DNA of 64,000 nt, taken from positions 74,201,622-74,265,621 of the forward strand of contig OY282606.1 of assembly GCA_958298945.1 (NCBI GenBank). The letters run 5' to 3'. A model generated the notes under the pieces. The model was given only the letters and a program-made list of their open reading frames with translations, did not search any database and had not been told where the DNA came from. Shown one piece after another: positions 47,495-58,985 of this stretch (the stretch's first letter is position 1; every line of letters starts with the position of its first letter). This DNA comes from Atherix ibis (Eukaryota; Arthropoda; Insecta; Diptera; Athericidae). Both the position numbers and the translations under genes were made by a program.

Positions 47495-48392
47495 GGGTTT
47501 TTCAATAAGAGTAATAAGTTTGTTTTTTTTTTCAAATAAAACAAAAAAAATGTAGCAGACCAAAACTTATTATTTTATTTTGAAGTATAAGCGATGCAAT
47601 TATGTTCTGAAAATAACATCATTAGAATGGCCGCCTCTGTTCCGTTTACAGAACTGAATACGATCATTCCAATATTCGACTCACTTCTGCAAAAAATCCT
47701 GTATTATTTCACGTACTTGGCGTTCACTATTCAATTTTAATGCATAAACAACTTATACTTCAAATAATTCCATAAGAAGCAGGCGTTAAATCACTACTTC
47801 TTAGAGATCATTACACATATACATTTTTTGAACTTAGCGACTCGCCAAACTTTTCCCGCAATAAATCGATTGTAGCATAGGCTGTGTGGCACGTAGCGCC
47901 CTTTTTGTTAAAACCACGAATTCGTTTAACCAGTACCTTTGAATTCAGACCACAAAAAATTGCTATTATCGATCTGTGCCGCTCACCATTGCCAGTAACG
48001 GTAAATTCTTACTCCTTTTGACAATATAAGGACCAAACCAAACGATCCTTATTTCTTTTTAGAATATTAGGTTCTTCGTGAATGATTTGTGATTGACTTT
48101 AACCCAGTAATGATAATTTTGTTTATTCACAGATCCAGAGAGATAAAAATGGCCCCAATCTAATGGGATGATTTCTTGGAACGATTATTTCGATTAAAAA
48201 ATAAGAAAACGATTATTTTGATAAACAATTTAGATAATTTTCAAGTGTTGTTGAGGCGTGTATACTTGCATGAATAAATTGCAAACCTTACTGAATGTAC
48301 TAATTGATAATACTCGTAACAGAAGACTTTCTCATGCCATATATGACCACACGGTCCACTTCAAAACATATAACTCATTTTGAAAAACTCCT
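47495..48392 (-). mobile_element. DD41D-type element with its own TIR (898 bp), inactive
   Basis: Inverted ends GGGTTTTTCAATAAGAGTAA at the left and AGGAGTTTTTCAAAATGAGT read inward from the right, flanked by TA (47493-47494, 48393-48394). Inside, the minus strand shows the blocks shared with the rosa-like copies: CTTTTCCCGCAATAAATCGA, GTTAAAACCACGAATTCG, CCAGTAACGGTAAATTC (complement of the TVTGNGER region) and CAATATAAGGACCAAACCA. The ends differ from those at 15785, 53540 and 57425, so this is a separate family. All frames broken. Confidence 0.78.
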
Positions 48393-49129
48393 TATCTTAT
48401 CTATAAAATATTAGCTTCTTTACTATTAGTATACAATTTGAATAGGTAGTCTAAGTAATTAGTTACTTTTACTATTAATCAAATATTCGAAATAACCAGT
48501 AGAGTGGAGATGTTTCGCGCAAAATGTTACCGGTGCGTCGTGATCCAACCGAAGACAGAGAGATTGCGCTCTACCGGTGATGACTTATGATTGCCATTGT
48601 GTTTTTAACTGATGAATATTTATATTGAGTCCATTTAGATGACATTATAATTATTTATTTATTTTTAATAGAAGGATATTTTTCGAAACTCAGAAATAAA
48701 TCAAAACTTACATCAACTTTAGAAGCAATAGAGTAAAATTAAGGGTTGTGAATAGTTTAAATTAAAACCTATAATTTTTTTTAAGGATTAAAAATGGTAA
48801 TAAATCGTTAATTTATATAACGATAAGAAAAATACATCGTTTAAAAACATCAAAAGAAAATAAATTATTTTATATATTGTACTTATTATTTAAATAGTAG
48901 ACATTCAGATTGCAAAAACGTAATTGTAGAGTATTAAAATCACTCAAAACCCGGACATAAAAAGAAATTTCACAAGTCTTAGGAACAAAATGTCTGAAAG
49001 TATGTACTTTTATATTCTGGAATATTGTATATACAATAGTTTAGTAAATAAAGCTCAGTTACAAGCACAAAGCTTGTGATTATTAATAGTACAATCACAA
49101 TCTAAAAGAAAATAATCAGAACCCATATA

Positions 49130-49809
49130 CGAGGTCTTGTCATCGCGAATTTTGAATTTCCAGAGGGTCATAACTGGTGACGAATCATGGGTTATGACGT
49201 GGAAATCAGAGCTCAATCATCCCAATGGAAGCTGCCGCACGAGCCAAGACCGAAAAAAGCGCGCCAAGTTCGGTCAAATATGAAGGTTTTGCTTACAGTT
49301 TTCTTCGATTGCAGGGGCGTGGTACATCATGAGTTCTTGTCACAGGGTAGAACGGTTAATAAGGAATATTACCTGTAAGTTATACGCAAGTTGCGCCAAA
49401 CAATCCCCCAGAAACGCCCGGATTTGTGAAAGAACAAAAATTGGCTTTTGCACCATGATAACGCCACTGCTCACACATCGTTGCTTGTGCATGATTTTTT
49501 GGCCAAAAACAACACACTCATAATGCCGCAGCTACCGTTTTCCCCAGATCTGGCCCCTTGTGACTTTTTCTTGTTCCGGAAACTGAAGAGCCCCATGAAA
49601 GGACGACGCTACGCTACGATTGAGGAGATGAAGACGGAATCGAAGGAGGAGCTGAACAAGATCACAAAAAATGATTTTTTGAAGTGCTTCGAGGATTGGA
49701 AAAAACGTTGGCACAAGTGTATAATATCTGTTGAGGATTACTTTGAAGGGGACAAAATAGATATTCATGAATAAATAAATAATGTTTGATACTTTTTGAA
49801 CAGATTTCG
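49130..49809 (+). mobile_element. MLE-D copy 2: internally deleted mariner
   Basis: Flanked by TA (49128-49129, 49810-49811). The left end CGAGGTCTTGTCATCGCGAA has lost part of the terminal repeat; the right end ACTTTTTGAACAGATTTCG is good. The N-terminal DNA-binding half of the transposase is deleted: coding text starts directly with RVITGDESWVM near 49165. It is oriented opposite to copy 1 in the same intron. Confidence 0.9.
49163..49774 (+). pseudogene. mariner transposase C-terminal pseudogene (MLE-D copy 2)
   Basis: The order of pieces is ITGDESW (first Asp); after a frame change, EIRAQSSQWKLPHEPRPKKA and VLLTVFFDCRGVVHHEFLSQ; a stop after NKEYYL; then from 49448 MHHDNATAHTSLLVHDFLAK (second Asp), FSPDLAPCDFFLFRKLKSP (third Asp, 34 residues after the second) and EELNKITKNDFLKCFEDWKK up to a normal stop at 49774. 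The catalytic domain is nearly complete, but with at least two frame breaks and no DNA-binding domain it cannot act alone. Confidence 0.9.
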
Positions 49810-49811
49810 TA

Positions 49812-52600
49812 GACTAAATCCTAGAAAAACTATAATTATTATGCTAACAAAAAATTTATTTTATTTGCTTAATAACAAAATTTATTCATTTTTAATATAA
49901 AATCCATTCTCGAATCTATTATACATAAGCATTTATATACTATTCATATACATATGTGTATGACAAAATATGCAAATATTGATTCGATATTGAGTTTTTG
50001 TGCTACCATCAAGTGGTTTAATGTGCACAATATTTACAAACTTTGATAAACGGATATAACGTAAACAATTTATAAATCAATTATTTTATCATATCACAAT
50101 AATCAAAAATTATAGATAAGCTTTTACCATATTTAGTATAGGTTTCGAATTTTATCTATTTAATGTTATCATAAAATAATTTCAAAGGGACCGTAGTACT
50201 TTTCGTACTATTAAGATAACACCGGTGATATTCTCATTATAATCCATACATTTATGACTCCCAAATGCATATAAATAGACTAAATTTTATCCCTGTAACA
50301 GATAATAAACATACTGTACAATAAATGAAACGAAAACGATTAAAAAATATATGAATGGGCGGCAAACTTCTTGGTATGAACATAAAAAATTAAGATGTAT
50401 CACAGTATTATGAATAAAACAACAAAATTGTTGTCACATGCGCAAATGCCATTAATAACATATGTCAAACTTTTGGATTTTCAGTGAAATTTCTGACGCC
50501 AAGTCTATTTATGTCCTTCTCGGAGCAAACTTTACACCTCAAGACCGGTCTAGCCCTTGTAAGTTGACCAACTCTGTTTCTGGAGAATCATATATATATA
50601 TATACTCTATCAGGAAGCTGATATTTGTTCAAAGGATAAATATAAATTTATCTTCCAGACACCATCAGCTTCCCGATAGAGGGTAATCGTTTATTTTTTA
50701 ATTTCACGGTTTGCATATACACAGGCAGGACCATACAAAAGATATCAAGTTCATCTTCATCAAAGTTGAAGAAACCTGCACCTTGATTACCCGTAGTATT
50801 ATTTTGGAACAAAATATTTTGCTCTTGCTAAATAAGGCTTTATAATTGTTATATTTTCACACCGATTTATTGCCGGGAGCCCTTTTACAGACCCTTGATT
50901 AACATACCTCTAAACGACGTCGAAGTTATAAGTATCTATAGTGACATTTAGACCCTGTTTGGTATAGACGAATATACCTGTTTGATATCTTAGTTTAAAA
51001 AAAGTAAAGAAAATCTAATGTTTGGTTTGGTACTTTTTTTTATACTAAGACTTATAGATTTAGCTACTGACGCCAAGGCTATGGAAATTTCATTCTACCA
51101 CGATGGCAAGTAGTTGAAGTATTTTATTTAGGTATTTTATTTTCATGGATAAAGATGATTTATTATCGAAATTCGATATCAGTTATTTAAACTTGAAGTG
51201 CATTCAAAGATTTTACAATCGAAATAAACGCTAATCGAGACCATTTGTTTGCCAAATTCTTAATAGATTAAAGATAGAAAAAGTTCAAGAAATTAAGCCA
51301 CTATGACTTCTGTTGAGAACGCGACTTTTGTATCTCAAAAATTGAGTCTTATCTCGAAGACCACCTTGCATAAATTTGGATTTAATCTATTGAAAAGACT
51401 TCATTAGAACTAATTTCTTTATTTCGAAGAGAACCCGAAGCGTATGTTATGGTCAATGGTATTTGCTATAGACCAGAGATGAGAAAATGCGGCCATCAGA
51501 ATTACTTGCGCCTCTTCTTCGTTGAGCTAAGTGCGGCTCAAATTGAAAATTTAAATCCATAAGTTATATAGCCCTTAAAGCTTTTATAGAATATTTAACT
51601 ACAATATATTTATGCAATTTAGATTAAATTTGAATTTATGTATTTAATACTATGTAACTATGGCGTGGCTATTTATAATATATAAAGAACCGAAATGCGG
51701 CATCTTGTATCTGTTACCGCAACTATTAACTTATTGGTACATAACAATTCAATAATTTCGAGTTATAGTAAATTTTCCGCTTCTTTAATTTAACACTGCT
51801 GGAATATTTTCCGCAGATATATCTGAGGTCACAAAAAACTATAGCAGTCATACTTTCAGCAAAATTACACCTTATTTCCTAAACAGCATTTGAAAATCCA
51901 GTGTATAAGCATAATCATTTAACTGGAATTATTTTATCCATAATAAATAATATCGATTACTTATTCAAATAAAAATAAACAAATCATTAATATTGTAGTA
52001 TAGAATGTTATTGTTTCAATTACTTTCGAAATCTCATCACGCTTATTGATGAATCATTTAATTATCGACGAAAAAATTTTTATCTTAAGTTAAAAGATGA
52101 ATCATTTATACGTTTCAAAGTCCTTCCATTCTTATTTAAGATATCCTTAATATTAGTTAAAGTCTTCCTATCGTATGCTTTAAACTGTAGTATACCCTCC
52201 ACTTTACCGAAAATGCTAAAGAATTGGTCAAACTATAACGTTTTGTGTAATAGTAACTTTAGAAAAAAGTGTATCAGAAGTTTTAAAAAGCCTAAGATTC
52301 GTTTTTGATTACCAAAATAATGTGTAATTTTGTTCCTTGCTTATAGTTGCAAATATCATTTTAATCCTTGAGCTGTGTAATTATCCATAGCATCAATAAT
52401 CTTCTTTATCAGAACTTAAGTGATTATTTAAAAATTATCTAAATTACTCCAATTGAAATAATTATAGATAAATTAATATGGACTTGTGGGAATTATACTT
52501 TTTATTAACCAATTTAACATTTAATATATTGTAACATACATATATTGTATCATATAATAGCATTGATGATTGTTTTGCATTATGTTATAGCAAATACTTC
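49812..52600. other. AT-rich intronic DNA with one inverted repeat
   Basis: No element recognised. CTCTATCAGGAAGCTGAT (50605-50622) has its complement at 50664-50681 with one mismatch and a 41-bp spacer. The segment 50690-50960 is less AT-rich but unassigned. Confidence 0.45.
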
Positions 52601-52994
52601 TAATCCATATACCAGTGGCCATATTAGCTGTCTTCATTGGGAAAATTTTGCTAATCACAAGGTCTTCTAGCTACTCGCAGCTACTCTTGCTCATACAAAT
52701 GAGTAGATTGCATGAGTAGTTACGCATACAATTAACGGTAGGGGGATTTTAGTTTCCAGAATGAAAATAGATGGTTTAGCGGGTTCGTTGATTATGTTGA
52801 AGTGAATTTATCAAATTCAAAGGTTGTACGAAACACGTTCACTTCACTTCACGTTGACAGGCTGAATAAACTCAGTATTGTTGTTGACTATTTTGAGGTT
52901 ATATTTTACTTCAGTAAATTTTTCGTTCCATTGGGCATCTACTCACAAGTACTTTTCCAATGGAAGACAGCTATTAGGAAGTGCCCCACGACCT

Positions 52995-53009
52995 TGACGT
53001 CATTTGCAT
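52995..53009 (+). promoter_or_regulatory. Composite CRE and octamer-like site in intron 1
   Basis: TGACGTCATTTGCAT combines a perfect cAMP-response element (TGACGTCA) with an overlapping octamer (ATTTGCAT). It lies in a less AT-rich block (52600-53070) that matches no repeat in the window. The motif match is direct; regulatory use is inference. Confidence 0.3.
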
Positions 53010-53539
53010 TCGATGTTGTGGCACACAGTCATACTTATGTGTATGCTCCGCATTTTTTTTTTCGAAGATAATCAAATTTCATTAAATTTATTTTTGCTTA
53101 TAATACAATTTTACTTAATTGTTTATTTTTTAATTAGAAAATAATTCAAAGGCGACTCTTTATTATTGGTTATTTCTTTCATTTTTTTTATAAATACAAT
53201 TAAGTACATTGTTTCAATTTTAATATGCAATTAAGTTTGATTATAATCAAACTTTTTTGTTATGTCCTTTGAGAGAATATAATAATTTAATTATTTTGAG
53301 TTTCATTTTATTAATATATAAAATTCCTTAATTATGTGTAAAATATCGCCTTAAGAGGTAGTTTGGTATTATGGTACTCATCAGCCTCCAAATAATGCTT
53401 CAATAAAAATAATTTGTTTATTGATCGAATGCAAACAAGTTCTTATTATCACTTTTGCAATAAAATAATTGGTTTTGTCCACTGTGACTAATGCACCAAT
53501 TATTAGACAATTTTGTAAACGAAGGTAACTAAAGGGCTA

Positions 53540-54345
53540 CCCAATTTGTGGTTCGGACAGTAAAGTTAAATAAAACACACATAAAATTCAATGTTTTTAA
53601 TTAGTTAATACAACTGTACATTCGATCCTTTTAAAGTAATTTTTACGACTGTTTCGCACATTTCATGTTGTAATTAGGCCATTATTTGATGAACGTTGTC
53701 TTTAAATGCTCTCCAATTGGAAGATAATCTGCGTAAATATATTTTTTTGTCTAGTTTTCTATAAAAAAAAAGTCTCACGGTAACAAATCACATGATCTTG
53801 ACAACCAACTGACATAATCAAGTCTCGAAGCTTCGCATCTTCAAAACTAAATCCAAAATTTGTAGTCTTCTGTGACTCGTGACGCCGTTTCGTTGAAAGC
53901 ACATACGGTCCAGATTAAAATCTTCAAGTTCAGGCCAAAAAATATCGGTTATCGTATGGCCATAGCGCTCAGAACTAACAGTAACAAACTCTCCTTCTGC
54001 ATTTTCAAAAAAAAAAAATAGAATCCAATAACACTTCCACACTAAAATTCGCACCAGACAATCTTTTTTCGCAAGATACAATGGCTTTTCCATAGTTATT
54101 TGTAGATTTTTAAAAGCTTATATATGGCAGTTTGGCTTATTGACTTATTATATTGATTAATAATGAGCTTATCACTAAAGAAAATTTTGAAAGAAAGCAA
54201 CAAAAATGTGGATATGGCAAAATCACCAATTTTGTAAAATTTTAACGCATTTATTTTTAGTAGAAAAAGGATTTATAATAAAATATTGTCTTCAATAACA
54301 AATATATTTGACAGCTGTCAAATGACAGGACTATATTTCCAAAAT
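53540..54345 (-). mobile_element. DD41D (rosa-like) transposon remnant 3
   Basis: The left end CCCAATTTGTGGTTCGGACA follows a TA at 53538-53539. On the minus strand an open stretch (54093-53818) reads MEKPLYLAKK, then ILFFFFENAEGEFVTVSSER and YGHTITDIFWPELEDFNLDR, MCFQRNGVTSHRR. These align with the EKPLHPxKV, FFEDEAGxxVTVNGERY, ITDFLWPxIEDxDL and MWFQQDGATCHT blocks of DD41D transposases. The second catalytic Asp is Asn. The third-Asp region near 53780 is degraded. The right terminus is uncertain. Confidence 0.8.
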
Positions 54346-54552
54346 TACGTTATGAATAATCCGATATTTGTATGTACATACGTTAGAGTAAATTTGCCGG
54401 TTTTAAAATGTTATTTTTTTTAATGGTTGAATATAAATTTGTAAGCGCCACGACAACTAACATATAGCAATTTATTTTACTTTCTTGATACGAATTTAAG
54501 ACAGTTATATACGAGTTTTGTTTTATAACGCGATCTAGTTGTCAAAAACCTT

Positions 54553-55030
54553 AAACCACGAGTCGCATACGACTATAGGAATTGAGTTACGCTCAATCAA
54601 CGCACCAGCATTACTGTCAGTTAACAGTTAGTAATCAGTTACAAGCTGACTACTCCACCTGCTGGTGGCGAGGACTATCTAAACTTCTACTGTCATAAGC
54701 AGTGACAGTGACCGAGATAATTGCAAAATGGATATTGCCAGTTACCTCACACCTGCGATCCGGAGACCGTACCCGCGACATGGGTATTAACCACAGCCAC
54801 CACGTTGCTGCCTAAGCGCCTCACCAATATCGGGCAAAGTGTGTTCCAACACCAAGGGGCACCCCGATTCCCGTGGTACGAATTTTTGTTTTAAGAGTAC
54901 TTCGGTTTGTACTCCGCTCATTGAGACCCGAAAGTACAACCGGAATCGACCTTGCTCTTTCACCCGGTTGTAACCACCCTGCGTGTCATTCACACACTCA
55001 TTCACGCACCATTCTCGCTCTTCTCTCAAA
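54553..55030 (-). repeat. Unclassified dispersed repeat, copy 2
   Basis: Inverted relative to copy 1 at 208-638, with long shared blocks (for example CGCGGGTACGGTCTCCGGAT in copy 1 and its complement here at about 54755-54780). It has a few extra bases near 54610-54660. An 85-codon open frame in this copy (55044-54787) contains GGYNRVKEQGRFRLYFRV, part of which is also readable in copy 1. Confidence 0.75.
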
Positions 55031-56040
55031 TAGTGCCATGGCAAATCTACGAATTTAAGACAGTCGCATAGTAACGCAGACGTATTCCAGTGTCACTTAA
55101 GATATGATTAGAAAATTATCAGAATCTGGCAATGTTTGAACACAATTGCCAGACTTCATCAAATATTTTTAGCCCTTAAATATTCTAACAATAATCTAAT
55201 CTGAAAGTAAAAGCTTTTCTGATACATGATTGTCATAACTTGAAAAAAAAATTGCTGACACTTCAGTCTTTCATTTTTGTAGTGAAATTGTGAAATAGAC
55301 CATGTTAATTTTTTGTGACAATAATATCCTGGAATAAAAATTTCTGTGTTGCTAAAATTTTAATGCTTCCCTCACTAAACTGTCAAAACTATGGTCAGAT
55401 TATTTTGATGTTGGAAAATTTTATAAATTTCACCATCTGACTATGTGCAAATGCCTACAAATATTTTGACAATAGTCCCAAAGTGTGCCATCACACGGTT
55501 GTCAGATGTCGCCTGTAAATATTGCCAGACAATGCCATCAAATGGTCTGTAAATGGTTTTTTTTGGCAGTGTTTTTAGATATATAAAAATTACCATATTA
55601 TATTACCGCCGCACTTTTTTGACCGATTTTACATCAAAAATCTTCAAACGTTACTAAAATCTGGTAATCGCCTAATCGTACGTTAAGCCTTCTTATTAAA
55701 CGGATGGTTAATTAGATTGATAAATTGAAAATCAGACAGTATCATTACGATTTTTTTTGGAAGTATTTTATTCATAATTACGTTTTTAGGTCCATACATT
55801 ATGTATCGAAATGTTACTAATTGTTAATTCAACTTCCATAAGTGCTTTGAAATCCATTTACTTGTTTCAGAAATGTTACTATAGACTTAATTTTTTATAT
55901 TATAAATCTTGCGTACATAAAAGAAAATTAATTTTATAATAAAAAAATAATTGAAAAATATATGAAAAATTATAAAATAGTAAATATGAAACTAATCGAA
56001 ATTTATCTGAATAAAGGCATTCGTGTCTCAATCTTTCCAG

Positions 56041-56239
56041 AAGTTGGTACAATAAAATGTGAGAAAAACTATGAAATTTGTGAAGGATGCGGACAAAAAA
56101 TACACGATCGATACCTGATGAAGGTCGCCGACGCCAGTTGGCATGAACATTGCCTTTCCTGCTGTTATTGTGGCATTCAGCTGAGTCATACGTGCTATGT
56201 TAGAAATACAAAATTATATTGCAAAGCGGATTATGATAG
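56041..56239 (+). CDS. Lmx1: Lmx1-type LIM-homeobox gene, exon with LIM1 (residues 36-102)
   Basis: LIM domains are zinc-binding protein-interaction modules; in LMX factors they bind cofactors such as LDB/Chip and tune the homeodomain. The exon encodes one complete LIM domain: CEGC (residues 49-52), WHEHCLSCCYC (His and three Cys) and YCKAD at residues 95-99, giving all eight ligands of C-x2-C-x17-H-x2-C-x2-C-x2-C-x16-C-x2-D. DRYLMKVADASWHEHCLSC is close to DRFLMRVNESSWHEECLQC of vertebrate LMX1B. The open frame extends upstream to an ATG at 55962, but that part is lysine- and isoleucine-rich intron-like text, and CTTTCCAG at 56033-56040 is a good phase-1 acceptor. The donor AG|GTGAGT at 56240 is consensus, phase 2. 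Confidence 0.93.
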
Positions 56240-57424
56240 GTGAGTACCCCCGAAAATATATTCCGTATAAGTATACAAAATTTATCAATAAATCAACAAT
56301 TGACTTTCTTCAAACAGAATAGTTCATTGATTAATATAATTTGATTAGAAAATTTTGATTTTATTTTGTGCCCATCCAATAATAATAGGTATTATATATA
56401 TGTGAAAAGCTTTTGTCATATACCAAGGGTCATATTGTACTAGTAAGCGGCCCCATATCTCTTATTATAAAACAAACGCAAAGTTTTACAAAACTTCCCA
56501 AATCTCTTATTAAAAACTATTTATTAATAGAAAAGTATAACATTTTATTGTTACAATTTGGTAGAACAAATTAAGTTTTGAGTATATAAGAATGAAAATA
56601 ACCATTTCCTTAAGCACATTTTTTTGCATTAAAATTATGCTTCAGATATCATGAATGTTTTCTAAAAATTGACAAACTTTTCACAGACATTATTTTCTAT
56701 AGTCTTTTTTTTCTTAATATAATTGAATGTTTAGTGAATTCTAAATAATTAAGCGAAAAAAATAATATAAATAAAAATTCTGGCAAAATATTTTCTTTAT
56801 CGTGCCGAAAATTTTATGTTAAAGACACTCCCCAGATAGAACGATAGTAATGATATATATTTATTGTACGTGCCAACGTTAAGCATAATTTGTTAATAAA
56901 CACGGACATTTATCAATTTGGTATTTCCAGGTGATATCGACACACTTCAAAATAAGCCCTAGAATTACTATAAAGTTGAAGGTTGTTATATTCAGAATGA
57001 AATACTCGCAATGTTTTTATTTATTGTTGTAATTTTTTTTTATTATTATTAACATCCTTAAGAAAGATTCTTAAGCAAATTTAGAGAATTGTTTAAGTTT
57101 TTATCTAATAATAAATTTCAAATTATTTACGTTTGCACTAATACATTAATATATAATTATTTAATTGATTGTTTTAAATGAACAAAACAATGAACTTAAA
57201 GAATATATGAAATTTTTTTTTGAGTTATGAGCCCCAGCGAACAACTTATTGCAAAACTGAGAAGAATATTTAAACTTATTTGTCGTGCAGCTCTTAAAAA
57301 TTGTAAATGAACAAAATTGTTTAATAAGGCCTTGGTTCGATTTCTGTTGGGTATTTCGATACATAGAAATGCGGTCATATGATGATTTCGTCTAAGAGCT
57401 TCATCGCAAGTTTATAAAACGTTA

Positions 57425-58985
57425 TTCAATTTGTACTTTGGTAAATAAAGTTAAAAGATTAACGAGACTCGATTCTCTTGATGTAATTTTTGATGATTTT
57501 TTCGCAGATTCCGCGCTGTAATTCGACCATTTCTTGACTTATGTTGATTTTTTAATGTCGTGTCCGAGGATCGAGAATAATTTTATTTTAGGATCCTTAT
57601 GTGATAGTTTTTTCTTTAGATTTTCTAGTAAACCTTTTTTCTTAGATAATCCACGTAGCCTTTAAAATGATTAAAATTATTTAGGCACTAGTATTGAGAC
57701 TTAATATTATTTTCTAAAATATCTATGCCGCAAGCTCAATAACTTAACGTATCGACCTTTGAAAATAAATTGACTAACACTCATGATAAGTCCTTGTCTA
57801 CGAAGCAAAATCGTTTTTGCGTTCAAACATAAATGGTTATCCAAAAATTAAATAAATCATTTAAAATCCACATTTGAATGAAATTTCTCTTGGACCGAGT
57901 CATTTTGGTTGATTTTTAAATATAATTGTTTGCGTAAATACGATATTTTTCGACACCCTACACGAAATTCACATTACCAAATCTTGATATTATGCACCCT
58001 GGTAGCTTTTCCGGTGAACTCTAACAGCGTCAAATCTCACGATCTTGGAAGCTAATTCACATTACCAAATCTTGAAATTATGCGCCCTGGTAGCTTTTCC
58101 GGCAATAAAGCCAAAGGTTGTCGTATTGTGTATTTTGCGACACTCTACATGAAAGAATCCAATAGCGTCAAATCAGACGATCTTGAAGGCTAATTAACAT
58201 TATCAAATCTTGACATTACGCGCCCTTGTAACTTTTCCCGCAATAAAGCCAAAAGTTGTCGTATTGTGTATTTTGCGACATTCTATAAAAAAACTCCAAT
58301 AGCGCCAAATCAAACGATCTTGGAGGCTAATTGACATTATCAAATCTTAAAATTACGCGCCCTGGTAACTTTTCCCTCAATAAATCCAATGGTTGTCATA
58401 TTGTGTATTTTGCGACATCATATAAAAAAAACTCCAATAGTTTTGACATTATCAAAACTTGAAATTATACGCACTGGCAGCTTTTCCTGCAACAACGCCA
58501 AAGTTTGTCGTGTTGTGTATTTTGCGACACCCTACAAAAAAAACTCCAACAGCGTCAAATCGCACGATCTTGGAGGCTAATTCACATTACCAAATCTTAA
58601 AATTAAGCGCCTTGGTAGCTTTTCCCGCAACAAAGCCAAAAGTTGTCGTAGTGTGTATTTGGAGCCATAATCTTAAAACCACGAATGGTCCAGATTATAA
58701 TCTTCAGAATTGACAGTATCGATCTGTGACATCTTGAGACTATAATGCACACCACGCATTAATTTTTCACGGATACAATGGCTTTTTCTCAGTCATTTTT
58801 AGATCTTTATAGCCTCATATATGGCAATTGTGCTTATTTATGTATACACCGAGCGAGAAATATAAATAATATCGCTGAAGACAGAATAATTACCACTTTT
58901 TTAAAAACTTTTATAATTTTAATACATTGTTTAAAGGATGAACTATCTTTATTATAAAATGGCAAACTTTAAACTAAACAAATTT
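57425..58985 (-). mobile_element. DD41D (rosa-like) transposon remnant 4, expanded by a tandem array
   Basis: The left end TTCAATTTGTACTTTGGTAA follows a TA and equals that at 15785. The coding order on the minus strand is as in the other copies: the CDLTPLD region (GTCAAATC-CACGATCTTGG), the QQDGATCHT neighbourhood (AAAACCACGAATGGTCCAGA), then the GATACAATGGCTTTTTC and ATGGCAATTGTGCTTATT blocks shared with remnant 3. The right part is collinear with remnant 1 up to AAAATGGCAAACTTTAAAC. Between 57940 and 58660 one internal segment is repeated six times or more. Dead copy. Confidence 0.78.
57971..58660. repeat. Tandem array of 138-bp units, about six copies
   Basis: The unit begins ACATTACCAAATCTTGAAAT and includes CTTTTCC-GCAATAAAGCC, TTGTGTATTTTGCGACA and TCAAATCGCACGATCTTGGA. 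Unit starts are at 57971, 58059, 58197, 58334, 58446 and 58584, giving spacings of 88, 138, 137, 112 and 138 bp: three full units, two shortened by internal deletion, and a final partial unit. The unit is a piece of the DD41D transposase gene that occurs once in sister copies. Confidence 0.92.

Larger units (their letters stand above)
41112..56040 (+). other. Lmx1 intron 1 (14.9 kb)
   Basis: Donor GTAAAT at 41112, acceptor TCAATCTTTCCAG ending at 56040. Contents in order: AT-rich DNA without features (41112-43532); MLE-D copy (43533-44228); jockey-like remnant (44330-45290); AT-rich DNA (45291-46559); second jockey-like remnant (46560-47490); a DD41D-type element (47495-48392); AT-rich DNA; MLE-D copy (49130-49809); AT-rich DNA with an inverted repeat (50605-50681); a less AT-rich block with a TGACGTCA site (52600-53070); a DD41D remnant (53540-54345); the unclassified repeat copy 2 (54553-55030). 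At 55100-55600, repeated TTGCCAGA/TCTGGCAA motifs suggest another worn repeat. Confidence 0.65.

Noticed and set aside
53233..53254. 22-bp perfect palindrome AAGTTTGATTA-TAATCAAACTT
   Set aside because: Made of simple AT-rich sequence with no spacer or partner; palindromes of this kind are expected now and then in such DNA.
54787..55044. 85-codon open frame as a host gene
   Set aside because: It lies in the dispersed repeat shared with 208-638 and is not preserved as an open frame there.
55962..56040. N-terminal extension of the LIM1 exon starting at the ATG at 55962
   Set aside because: The added residues are K/I/N-rich and intron-like. A good acceptor (CTTTCCAG) ends at 56040 in the phase that fits the donor at 41112.
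58389..58713. Open frames with repeated VVYFATPYKK-like peptides
   Set aside because: They are by-products of the 138-bp tandem array in a dead transposon, read on the strand opposite to its gene.
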